From Incurvaria masculella (lineage: Eukaryota; Arthropoda; Insecta; Lepidoptera; Incurvariidae): a stretch of 64,000 nucleotides of DNA. The DNA is taken from the NCBI GenBank assembly GCA_946894095.1, contig OX335655.1:2976001-3040000 (forward strand), given 5' to 3'. The notes below the pieces were generated by a model. That model had not been told where the DNA came from. It saw only the letters and a program-made list of their open reading frames with translations, and ran no database searches. The translations under genes and the position numbers were made by a program. Position 1 is the stretch's first letter, and every line of letters starts with the position of its first letter. Positions 55,167 through 64,000 of this stretch are shown here, one piece after another.

Positions 55167-55232
55167 AGCGTTATATAGGCGTTAAGCGAACTATAATTTG
55201 AGAGTCCGAGCTTGATTTGACAGCTTACTTAA

Positions 55233-55703
55233 GGGCCTGGTACTAGCCAAATCGCAAAGTTAGACGAGGCACCCCAAGTTAACTAACTAAGTCTGACGAT
55301 TATAAGTGTCATTCTTACAATATATGATTCCTTGTCTATGAATCGAATTATTTTCGTTAATGTATGTTTCCTTTTTCTATACAAAATACATTGCGGAAAC
55401 GGTGTCCATTTCCAAACTTTTTTGACTAAATGTAGAAATCTAAAAGCAAATAGAATTTTTTGCTTATGCATATATGCTGTTTTTGCTTATATCTAGAAAT
55501 CGAATTACTTTCAGATTTGTAATGAGAAAAATCAACTTTTTTATTTTTATTATTATTTAAATAAATGATGGAATAAAAAAATATTAACAATCCATTATCA
55601 GTCTGGTGTTCTATTTGGATTTGCTGAAGCTTTTCACTACATATTATTACATTTGTTAAAAAGTGCATTTGTATGGCGCGAGTAGTTGGCTAGTCCTAGC
55701 GCC
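55233..55703. mobile_element. TTAA-flanked MITE family P3, copy 1
   Basis: TTAA (55229-55232), GGGCCTGGTACTAGCC ... GGCTAGTCCTAGCGCC, TTAA (55704-55707), 471 bp. The terminal repeats are imperfect. Minus-strand frames inside (62 and 80 codons) also occur in copy 2, so they are repeat by-products. Confidence 0.85.
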
Positions 55704-55707
55704 TTAA

Positions 55708-56797
55708 CGTTGCCGTAAATACGTCGACGTCGGCGTTCACGCCGACTCCGCGTTTTCATACAAATCGACAGTCCGACTTTGACTTTGACAGCTTGAAGAA
55801 GTAAAACCACAGAATATCTAGTATGAACTTAGAAATAGAAGCATTTTATTCCCTTAAAAGCGGTACATACAATCATGGTTTACAACTTTTTACAATATTA
55901 TTATGATTAGGCTAGATCAATGTGCATGTAAAACTGTAGGGAAAAGGTAATGTGGCTCAGCGTTAACGCCCGCGTATACTTCAGCAAGTTTGCTGAGGTA
56001 GACTTGTGCCGCTGGTTTTCAGCCACCACCGGATCTCAAGGTATTGTGATTAATTTATAACAGAAACAGGAGAAGCAATAACAAAGCATAAATTAACAAC
56101 AGAATTAACGGCCAGTGATATACAAATAAATATAAAAAGGTGAGTACGTACTATTTTTCTATGTTTAAAATATGTGTAATTGTAGGGTTATGAGGAAATT
56201 TGGAAGTGTAAGAGGGATTAGTTTGTTTTTTGTTGTGAAAGGGTTCAGGCAAGTGTGTGGGTGATTAAAATAAGGTGATCTTGTATGGAGGTTGACGTTT
56301 TTACGTTATTCCGAAGTTTCGAAAACGCCAATTTAGGTGACAACTGGGACTAGGAGCTCAGGACGCTATTTAGTGCAACGAACGTTCATTGTTGCGCCTC
56401 AATTCGAAAGCGCACTTACTGCAGTCAGACGTTTTCCACTAACTCGAGGCTACGCTGCCGCCATACGAATGACTTTCGATCGTTACCCTCGTCCTTCCGT
56501 GCTCGCTGTACACGAAGCACAAGCGAACGGAATCAATAAATCAGACTTGGATTCATGTTGCTCTACGGAAAAGGCAAATTAATTTACCATTCCGAGTATG
56601 AATACCTCCACCGGTATGTTTATGGAGCGGCATCATTAAAGTTCACGGCGGCGCAGGAGGTAAATTCTTGCGCTAATTAGTTTACATACGGAATACAGAA
56701 TCCTGAATCCTCACTGAATCAGTAAATATCTTTCCCATTTTGGTGCATTTAGGAATCGCTTATGAAAATGCTATGGATGCAGGGTTAATGCTGAGAG
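55708..56797. other. No gene recognised
   Basis: 55720-55760 is GC-rich with palindromic GTCGGCGTTCACGCCGAC. 56320-56350 repeats words from 27.04 kb. The 81-codon frame at 56337-56582 has no motif. Confidence 0.3.
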
Positions 56798-56868
56798 ACC
56801 AATGGTGCTAAAAAGCCAAATCCACCTCACCTCGCAAAACGACGTTCAGTGAAGCACCATACCAGCGG
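56798..56868 (+). mobile_element. Second copy of the Transib-split SINE body (fragment)
   Basis: AAAAGCCAAATCCACCTCAC, CTCGCAAAACGACGTTCAGT and GAAGCACCATACC match 53092-53150 with about 80% identity by eye. Confidence 0.5.
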
Positions 56869-57218
56869 ACGTACGGACTATTAAAGAGCTATCGAGCTTG
56901 TTTAAATTACTTTGGTTTTTTTTTATCTGACTGGACATTAGTCGTGGGCGTTTCCACTGGTCTTCGAAAACGTTTGTAACTGTTATTGCTGATGCCGATA
57001 GCCGTTTGAGAAAATTGTTGCAAAAAGAAATGAAAAAAAAATCCCTCCCTTTTTTCCCAATGGGCTACAATGTAGCCCCCTTTGACTACAGACGGCTCGC
57101 AACCTACGGGCTTTCGTTGGCGCGCCGCGTGCGTGATCCAGTGCGCTACAAGAAATTTGTAGAGGCCATACTGCTCGGCGTAAAATGAATACTTCGTTTT
57201 TACACTAGTAACAGTACT
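56869..57218. other. Unrecognised stretch
   Basis: Overlapping frames on both strands (56907-57269, 120 codons minus) run into SINE sequence. No motif. Confidence 0.3.
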
Positions 57219-57346
57219 AATGTAGCCGAGCAATATAAGGAAGGTCCTGGCATGGCACCTAGTTCCCATGTGGTGTGTTGGGCTAATACCATGACAGGAG
57301 GTGTGGTATTAGCCATCATGTCCAGTCACATAAAAAAAAAAAAAAG
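57219..57346 (+). mobile_element. SINE 3' end with A tail
   Basis: GAGCAATATAAGGAAGGTCC, TGGCATGGCACCTAGTTCCC, GTGTGTTGGGCTAATACCAT, ATTAGCCATCATGTCCAGTC and an A run (57331-57345). 5'-truncated copy of the 5S-headed subfamily. Confidence 0.8.
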
Positions 57347-57383
57347 TTATACGAACCCATTTCTCATTTCTCGTCCCACGATT

Positions 57384-57753
57384 ACTGGACATGGATGGCT
57401 AATACTACAAGTTCTGTCATGGTTTTAGCCCAACACACCACATGGGAACTAGGTGCCATGCCAGGACCTTCCTTATATTGCACGGCTACATTGAACTGGA
57501 TGGAAAACACGGACAATTTTCATTGCCGCTTCGACCATCGTTCATCCAATGCGATGGTACCAACCCGGGCGGGATTAACCCTACCACCTAGTAAGTAAGG
57601 AAGGGGACCTACAATTTAACGTGGAATCCGAACCACGGCCAGCCTCTCTCAACGGTCGAATGGTCACCCATCCAGGACCAGACCGGACCCAGCGTTGCTT
57701 AACTTCGGAGAGCGATGGCCGAAGTGTCGCGCCACTGGGCTACTGAGGCTGAC
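57384..57753 (-). mobile_element. SINE with hybrid tRNA A-box / 5S-like head, full length
   Basis: Minus order: CAGCCTCAGTAGCCCAGTGG (A box TAGCCCAGTGG, 57732-57742), CACTTCGGCCATCGCTCTCC, GAAGTTAAGCAACGCTGGGT and GTCCTGGATGGGTGACC (5S-like control boxes, 57662-57709), the link GGCCGTGGTTCGGATTCC, the shared body and 3' end. No A tail beyond 57384. Best reference copy of this subfamily. Confidence 0.85.
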
Positions 57754-58165
57754 AGACTCAGGTTGTAGATTTGCGGAAAGACTTTTGAAGACGTCGAAAT
57801 GTTTTATTTCGTGCCGTTGACCAGGACACTAAAATAATGTCAAAGTGAAGTCCTCTCCTGAGAACACTGCTGATTATCAAATCAGAATTTTCAGAATTGG
57901 CTTCCAGCACGGGCGACTGCGCATTTTCGCACGTGACTCTACCATGTCCTAGGCCTGGAAGACTCATTCGTGTTCCTGGTTCGATTGCCGAATACGGAAT
58001 CCTAATCGGGCTCTACGAACGCCGCCACACTCGCTCCGTTTTAGAATTCGAGAGGAATGGACAGAAATATTACGTTCGGAATGTGTGACTGGTCTTATAT
58101 TTTGTATTGAGCCCCGGATGTGGAAATCGAACGTATGTGCCAGGCCCCATGCATGGTGGGAAGAT
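57754..58165. other. No gene recognised; tRNA B-box-like word
   Basis: Frames on both strands (57758-58209, up to 81 codons) overlap and lack motifs. CTGGTTCGATTGCC (about 57977) resembles a B box, without an A box at the right spacing. Confidence 0.3.
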
Positions 58166-58472
58166 AAAATCTTCGCGCGTTTATACAACTTCGGAGGTGG
58201 ATTATTCAACGATAAAATATCTTACAAATATTAGTTATCAAACTTAGCTTGTTTCAATCAATTCGATTTTTGTCTACTTTAGGTCTAAGTCGTTTTGTAA
58301 TAAAAACATTCGTAAATCTTACCAAATCAAACACTATGCTCGGCTTTGTGGACATGTGGCGTCCTCCTCATCACGGAGCCTGTCTTTTTCTTTATGACAG
58401 AGAAGGTCCCAGACCGCCATAGCAAGGTTTTGTATCGTACCCGCGAATGAATGCTCCCCGGGAGGGGCCGCC
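58166..58472 (+). mobile_element. TTAA MITE family P1, 5'-truncated copy
   Basis: It enters at AAAATCTTCGCGCGTTTATA and runs to GGAGGGGCCGCC, then TTAA (58473-58476). Confidence 0.7.
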
Positions 58473-58476
58473 TTAA

Positions 58477-58605
58477 AGCATAGCGTACCCATTTTTAGCA
58501 AAATCTTTGACTCGTTCTTGATTTTCAGTCATCACCCTCCGTTTTTGGTTTACATTCAACATAAGATAGAATATATCACTCTCCATATATATCTACTTTC
58601 TTTAA
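58477..58605 (+). repeat. Direct duplication, unit A1
   Basis: AGCATAGCGTACCCATTTTT ... ACTTTCTTTAA. It is the same as 59080-59232 except for two substitutions and the absence of 24 bp between two ATATATATC repeats. Confidence 0.85.
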
Positions 58606-59075
58606 GGCCCTGGTACTAGCCAAATCGCAAAGTTAGACGAGGCACCCCAAGTTAACTAACTAAGTCTGACGATTAGAAGTATCATTCTTACAATATATGA
58701 TTCCTTGTCTAGGAATTGAATTATTTTCGTTAATGTATGTTTCCTTTTTCTATACAAAATACATTGCGGAAACGGTGTCCATTTCCGAACTTTTTTGACT
58801 AAATGTAGAAATCTAAAAGCAAATGGAATTTTTTGTTTATGCATATATGCTGTATTGCTTATATCTAGAAATCGAATTACTTTCAGATTTATAATGAGAA
58901 AAATCAACTTTTTTATTTTTATTATTATTTAAATAAATGATGGAATAAAAAAAAATTAACAATCCATTATCAGTCTGGAGTTCTATTTGGATTTGCTGAA
59001 GCGTTTCACTACATATTATTACATTTGTTAAAAAGTGCATTTGTATGGCGCGAGTAGTTGGCTAGTCCTAGCGCC
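58606..59075. mobile_element. TTAA-flanked MITE family P3, copy 2
   Basis: TTAA (58602-58605), GGCCCTGGTACTAGCC ... GGCTAGTCCTAGCGCC, TTAA (59076-59079), 470 bp, nearly identical to copy 1. Confidence 0.85.
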
Positions 59076-59079
59076 TTAA

Positions 59080-59232
59080 AGCATAGCATACCCATTTTTA
59101 GCAAAATCTTTGACTCGTTCTTGATTTTCAGTCATCACCCTCCGTTTTTGGTTTACATTCAACATAAGATAGAATATGTCACTCTCCATATATATCAACT
59201 GACATTAAGAGATATATATCTACTTTCTTTAA
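59080..59232 (+). repeat. Direct duplication, unit A2
   Basis: AGCATAGCATACCCATTTTT ... CATATATATCAACTGACATT ... ACTTTCTTTAA. The longer version, likely ancestral. Confidence 0.85.
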
Positions 59233-62200
59233 TCTCAAGTAAGAACATAAGTAAGGTAATCAGTGTAGGCAAATAGTGCCAATGAAGGACCAATAAGGCA
59301 TCAAACTCTCTGTCAATCGGTCTGTCGACCTTCCTTTGCTCTTAGCAATAATTTCACGCATAAATTGCACCAAACGTTATTTTTATGAAAAACATCACAC
59401 TTTTACGCAAGCAATTAAAATACAATACGTGTTTCAGAAAAAACACTCGCGTCCAATAAAAAACGGCCGAACTCATCAATAAAATACAATCAAAATTAAC
59501 AACTACACATAAAATGTTTCACAAAAACATTTACATATCAAGTTCACTTACAAACAGGCTGATTTTGATGCCAAAATATCGGTCGATATCGACGAAACGG
59601 AAATAAGAACGGCTAATAGTAGGTCGTAAGTGCTGAATTTTGGTGATCATAAAATAAAAACGCCCCTTGAACGACCTGTATGACCTTGTGATTCGAGATT
59701 CAGTCAACAAGCTTTATTCATCTATACCGGAAATTATTGTGACCTCAAACTTATAACGCAACTACTGCGGGCTTATGTTCTAGTATGCATGAGCGTGCAC
59801 ATTTCTTGAAATTATGAGTACAGTTAACTTTGTACGTCAAACGGTCAGAATTTTAATGGGGTACATGCAATATTAGCATATAAATAGGTTGTTATAAAGG
59901 TTATGCGATAGTTAGCGAAGCGATGGCGTCTCATACATTTTACATGAGCTAAGGAAGAGTAGGGAGTGAGAACGTGTGTGTTCACCCAAGGGGATCGGAG
60001 AGTCAGAGCGATTCGCCCGCTATTGCCTGAAACACAGGATATTTATAACAGAAGAGGAAAATACAATCATACTTAATTTGCCTTTATGAATAGATTATTG
60101 CTCATGCAGAGAAATGTTAATTTAGACATGTTTTGAGAAGTAAAGATCCTTTATCCACCAGTGGATAACAATAAAAATGATTTTGAATGATTTATTGTAT
60201 TCCTATCAAACAATTGTTACATATGCCATTTCATGATTCTCAAGACCATTCTCTGGTCCAATATGTTTTGATAAATCAATTATGAGGTAACTCAGTTAGA
60301 CTACTAGAAGTCTCCATTAATTAAATTAGGTAAAATAAACGAAAAAATACGTATCATTATAATTATACACCTTCCACTTTCCTATTCACTCCGTCTACTT
60401 ACTCTACGTCTTGTCTCTTTTCGGTATTTTCTTTCAGCAGACAAAATACTATGATATCTGGTATTCGGGTCCCTTGCTCGGGTTGGATCAGGAAGGGCTG
60501 GGTAAGCGTAAAATCTGAAAGATTCCACTTTATTTGCTAAACCGGAATTGTCGTGTCGTTTCAAAATGCATCAGCACTTTCCCACTCTTTGCACAATCAA
60601 ACGAATTTCTTGTCTTAAATTAAAATGTGATTTTTTATTTAGAACGCGGGAATGATCATGTTTTTTTTGGAGTCATTTGGAGTCAATGTCCACAACGCAA
60701 ATGGAGCGTTAAATAAATGTATGTAGATTCATTACGGAAAGAGAGACTGTAGGAAAATTCCAAATTATTGGTATACAGCCGGTGGCGAAATTGGTGGACG
60801 CAATACCCGCGAATAGTATGTTTTGTTGGTTTGGGTCCAGCCTTGCAGTATGTTCGTTACTGGGCTCTTTCTTCAATTAATGTGTCTTTGCTTCACGGTC
60901 GATTATACATTCATACATTTCACATTAATTACGCACAGAGTTTTATAAACGCTTTAGAAATGCTTTCTCTATTGTAATTGTTATAGATTCGTGCTTATTC
61001 TATTGTTCTCGATTAATATCCGTAGATCCGATCTAACTCCACATTCACAACCTGAGAAACATTGTTATAAACCAACTGTTAATAACAGGGCCCATGGCAT
61101 ACTTTATCTAATTTGTTCTTCAAATTTACTCCATTTTGATTCCCTTGTGACCAAGACTATTGTTAGGATTTGTGCATTTTATTGAGGAAAGGCAGACGGC
61201 AGCCAGTTCCATATCCTGGCGGTGAGGCAGATAAATGAGTTTGAGAAACGGTTCGTTCTTGAAAGCCTATAATGTCAACCACAAGGGGTGCTCAAATTCT
61301 CTGCGGAGGGTGCTCCAGATATAGGTAGGATGGGAAAAAATAAGAGATTAAATGTTCTTTCCATATACTCGATCTCAATAGTTAAGACTTTTAAATTATT
61401 TTCGTTTCAAAGTTTCTTGCCGTGGTGTCATGTGCGTGTAACATTAAATATAAATAAAATTGTAACATCTCTGTAAATTGCAATTACGAGAACATTGTGC
61501 TCAACAGGCGCGACCAAGGTGCATGGCCTTTGATACACCTGTGGATGCTCAATGGCCTTATTAATGCTAGGAATACGTTTCAATTACTTTCTCGCAAATT
61601 AACACTCGCGTAGCGTGAATCTTTGTACGTTTGAACAAATGTTATTTCACTCTTCGCTGATCGAGAAGAGTGGAAAAGTTGGTGCTTGATATTCTGCAAT
61701 GATCCTCCTCATTTTGGACGCAAGGAATACTTGGAATCGTCCAAAGATTACATTTGATCAAATTAAGGCGTATAAAGATCACAATCTGTCATTGTCATGG
61801 AAAGAGACAAAATCAATCAATCAATTACAAAATCAGGAATAATCAAATAGTTTACAAAATTATAAAACAAAACAAACAAATAATTAAAATTTAATTATAA
61901 ACATTTAAAGTAACAATATAGTCGTTAGGATATCTATCACAAAATTTAAATTTACTAGGCGTCATTAAAATTGTAAATATAAAAGATATCTAGATGAGAG
62001 TAGATCGATCTTCACAGCAGATTATGTTTTCCGACATTGACAGTCATAACGTAAAACTAGTATTGGAAATGCTTATTTTTTTAACAAGTATAAGAATGCG
62101 AAATATGGCAATAAATATTGATTCTTCTAACATAATCGTATGAAAACTCTTCATTAAATAAAAATAAAACACCCATGTACATCGGGGTATTGAACCTCGC

Positions 62201-62497
62201 TACTTTCTGTTATTACGCTGACCATGCGTCGTGTAGTCACCCGAGCGAAGCGGTGGCTCTTCCACTTTCGACTGCCTCTTTGTGTCTAACCATTGGCTTG
62301 ATGATAACTGCAATCACTGAATATCATGAAAAATAAGCACTTCTTAGGCCTACTCCTTCCCTATTCCTTGCATTCACCCTATATGGTCATGTTTCCCCAG
62401 TAGGATGTCTTGCATCAGCTCCGCCGCTTGCTTACCGTAAGGTAAAGTATTCGCGTTAGCGTCAATTTTCAAACGACTTCGAAAAAATAAAAAGAAA
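59233..62497. other. 3.3-kb quiet stretch
   Basis: AT-rich DNA with frames of 60-69 codons only (60382, 60768, 60991, 61288), no domain and no copy of the repeat families found elsewhere, apart from a possible tRNA-like scrap at 62178-62240. It may be unique intronic or intergenic sequence. Confidence 0.4.
62178..62240 (-). mobile_element. Possible tRNA-derived SINE head
   Basis: On the minus strand CATGGTCAGCGTAATAACAG is followed by GAGGTTCAATACCCC, a B-box-like word at tRNA spacing, and then an A-rich downstream region. A single diverged example, so weak. Confidence 0.3.
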
Positions 62498-63120
62498 TTA
62501 ACAAAAAAAATAACCGACTTCAAAGAAAAAGCACTAAAAAGTAAAAAATAATTTCCATTTTTGTAGTCACGATTTCTGTTATTTTTTGAGTCGGCGTCAG
62601 CCGGGCACGCGCTGCGCCACTCAAGAGAACCTAACCTAACCTAACCTAACCTTGGCTGACACCGACTCAATAAATAACAGAAATCGTAACTACAAAAATG
62701 GAAATTATTTTTTACTTTTTAGTGCTTTTTCTTTGAAGTCGGTTATTTTTTTTGTTAATTTTTTTTTTTTTTGTTTATTTTTAGTGAATCTGAAGTACAC
62801 TTACTAATTTGTACACGTCCTTTCCAATAAAAAAAGAATCACCGAAATCGGTTGGCGTTATATTGAGTTAATCGTCCATTTGTCGCGCACATCTTAATAC
62901 AAATTTAAGACTTTTATTATTTTCTCATGGAAATCATTGTCAGAACTTAACCAAATTAAAATGGGACCACTTGGGAAGCACTAGCTATCATTTAAAAAAA
63001 TAATCATCAAAATTGGTTCACCCAGGCAAAAGTTATGAGGTAACAAACATTAAAAAAAAAAACAAAAAAAAACATACAGACGAATTGATAACCTCCTCCT
63101 TTTTTTGAAGTCGGTTAAAA
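62498..63120 (-). repeat. CCGACTTCAAA dispersed repeat, copy 2 (reverse)
   Basis: Foldback core 62498-62758, then AGTGAATCTGAAGTACACTT, GAATCACCGAAATCGGTTGG, TTCACCCAGGCAAAAGTTAT and TCCTCCTTTTTTTGAAGTCG, reverse complement of 12733-13356. A further related piece follows at 63121-63200 (CTCTCAATTCGTCTGCA). Confidence 0.7.
62630..62653 (-). repeat. Interstitial TTAGG tract
   Basis: CCTAACCTAACCTAACCTAA on the plus strand, the same tract as at 13204-13226 in the sister repeat. Confidence 0.75.
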
Positions 63121-63200
63121 AGGCTCTCAATTCGTCTGCATTTTTTTTGTATGTATGTTACTCGATATCTCCGATTTAAATAATTATATTTCTCATCGGT

Positions 63201-63429
63201 AGGGTATATCTCAGGGGTGGTCAGTAAATCATTTTTTTTTAAAGAATAGTACTCCTCTTAGTGATTGTAGTCGATTAAATGTTTTTTTAAACGGCTTTAC
63301 GATTTAGTTTTCACAAAAACTGATTTTTTTGCTTAAAAATGGCATCACCCGTTTCACACCGAACGCTTGATTGGTTTACCGGTTTAGTGGCAGTCAGCTA
63401 TTCGAACCTGCAAAATATCATGTCAATAC
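63201..63429. other. Unrecognised stretch
   Basis: Less than 300 bp. The ORF that starts at 63339 becomes LINE-like only from about 63430. Confidence 0.3.
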
Positions 63430-63632
63430 AATGTCACGTCAGCCGAAGAGATGACGACCGTTGGAGTAACCGTGTCCTACACTGGCGGCCGTGGACAGGA
63501 AAACGGAGCGAGGGAAGACCACCCGCCAGGTGGGACGACGACATCAAGTGCGTCGGCGGAAAGCAGTGGTTCTGTACCGCTGAGGGCCGGGAGGACTGGG
63601 GGAAAATTGGAAAGGCGTATGTCCAGCAGTGA
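63430..63632 (+). pseudogene. RTE-like LINE ORF2 C-terminal remnant
   Basis: The plus frame (ATG at 63339, 97 codons) contains RWSNRVLHWRPWTGKRSEGR followed by PPARWDDDIK and ends GKIGKAYVQQ plus a stop. The R-P-x-T-G-x-R-x-x-G-R-P-P-x-R-W-x-D-D and terminal E/K-A-Y-V-Q-Q pattern is characteristic of the ends of RTE-clade reverse transcriptases in moths and butterflies. The endonuclease and polymerase domains are absent, so this is a 5'-truncated insertion. The first 30 codons have no resemblance and are flanking DNA. Confidence 0.75.
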
Positions 63633-63852
63633 ACGTAAACCAGCTGACTGACACGGTTCAAAGAAACCCTTTTAATTTTTTTAATGAACTTTTTTTGCAG
63701 TACCTAGTATGTCTGCGGCCGTATTACAACATGTCCCACTGAATTTCTTCCGCGCACCTTGCAAGGGGCGACTTACATAGGGATGTGTCGATCGCAGTTT
63801 CTATGTCACCTGCTGGTTTCCCATTCATTCACTTACAAGGTAGTGCGTTTAA

Positions 63853-64000
63853 GGTGGCCCATCCCGCTCATCTTCCCATACAAAAGGGGAAAGAAGATCA
63901 CGCCCATATTTCTTGTCAGAGATCCAAAATGTTGCTTAAAAATAGCTTTATTTGATCGAACTAGATGTCTGATGACCATTGGCATTGTAAAATTGTGTTT
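63853..64000 (+). mobile_element. TTAA MITE family P1, copy cut by the window end
   Basis: TTAA (63849-63852), GGTGGCCCATCCCGCTCATC, AAGAAGATCACGCCCATATT, AGATGTCTGATGACCATTGG, then the window ends. Confidence 0.8.

Noticed and set aside
55283..55668. Two minus-strand ORFs shared with 58656-59040 as a conserved gene pair
   Set aside because: The shared protein similarity comes from two copies of the same TTAA MITE, and the frames have no motif.

Overview
The window looks like AT-rich nuclear DNA from an insect, most likely a moth or butterfly (Lepidoptera). The evidence is its dispersed repeats: a GGCCAAGTGCGAGTCGG-type repeat with a GACG microsatellite, CCGACTTCAAA foldback repeats, tRNA-headed and 5S-like SINEs, TTAGG motifs and RTE-like LINE tails. 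No host protein-coding gene is recognisable. Nearly every open reading frame is short, overlaps frames on the other strand, or lies inside a repeat. The coding traces with a family signature all come from transposons: a broken mariner (1.1-2.2 kb), LINE reverse-transcriptase tails (15.1-15.5, 50.5-50.9, 52.6 and 63.4-63.6 kb), a mariner-like C-terminus (32.7 kb) and a Transib (RAG1-related) element (53.2-54.9 kb).

Layout. 1-13 kb: mariner, a SINE, a 0.8-kb foldback element, small hairpin MITEs, and a CpG-rich stretch ending in a good splice donor (5.85-6.15 kb). 12.7-14.4 kb: a foldback repeat with a TTAGG core, then a CpG-rich promoter-like stretch. 15-19 kb: a LINE relic, the first TTAA-flanked MITE, SINEs and a 171-bp tandem array of a palindromic MITE. 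19-24 kb is mostly unrecognised. 24-31 kb alternates GACG-microsatellite repeats, TTAA MITEs and SINE pieces. 31-42 kb holds MITE copies, two Helitron-like elements and a 367-bp foldback MITE. 43-52 kb is dense in SINEs, GACG repeats and nested MITEs. 53.2-54.9 kb is the Transib element inside a tRNA-derived SINE. 55-59 kb holds two copies of a third TTAA MITE, one bracketed by a duplicated host segment. 59.2-62.5 kb is quiet. The end repeats the 12.7-kb foldback in inverse orientation, followed by an RTE tail and a MITE cut by the window edge.

The most interesting items are (1) the Transib element, with matching terminal repeats, a 5-bp target duplication, an intron, several RAG1-like blocks and ends weakly resembling 23- and 12-spaced recombination signals; (2) a SINE superfamily in which one body is joined either to a normal tRNA head or to a head with a tRNA A box followed by a 5S-rRNA-like internal promoter; and (3) three TTAA-flanked MITE families, one with a paralogous empty site in this window that proves its boundaries. 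Family names come from pattern recognition and remembered family features, not from any search.
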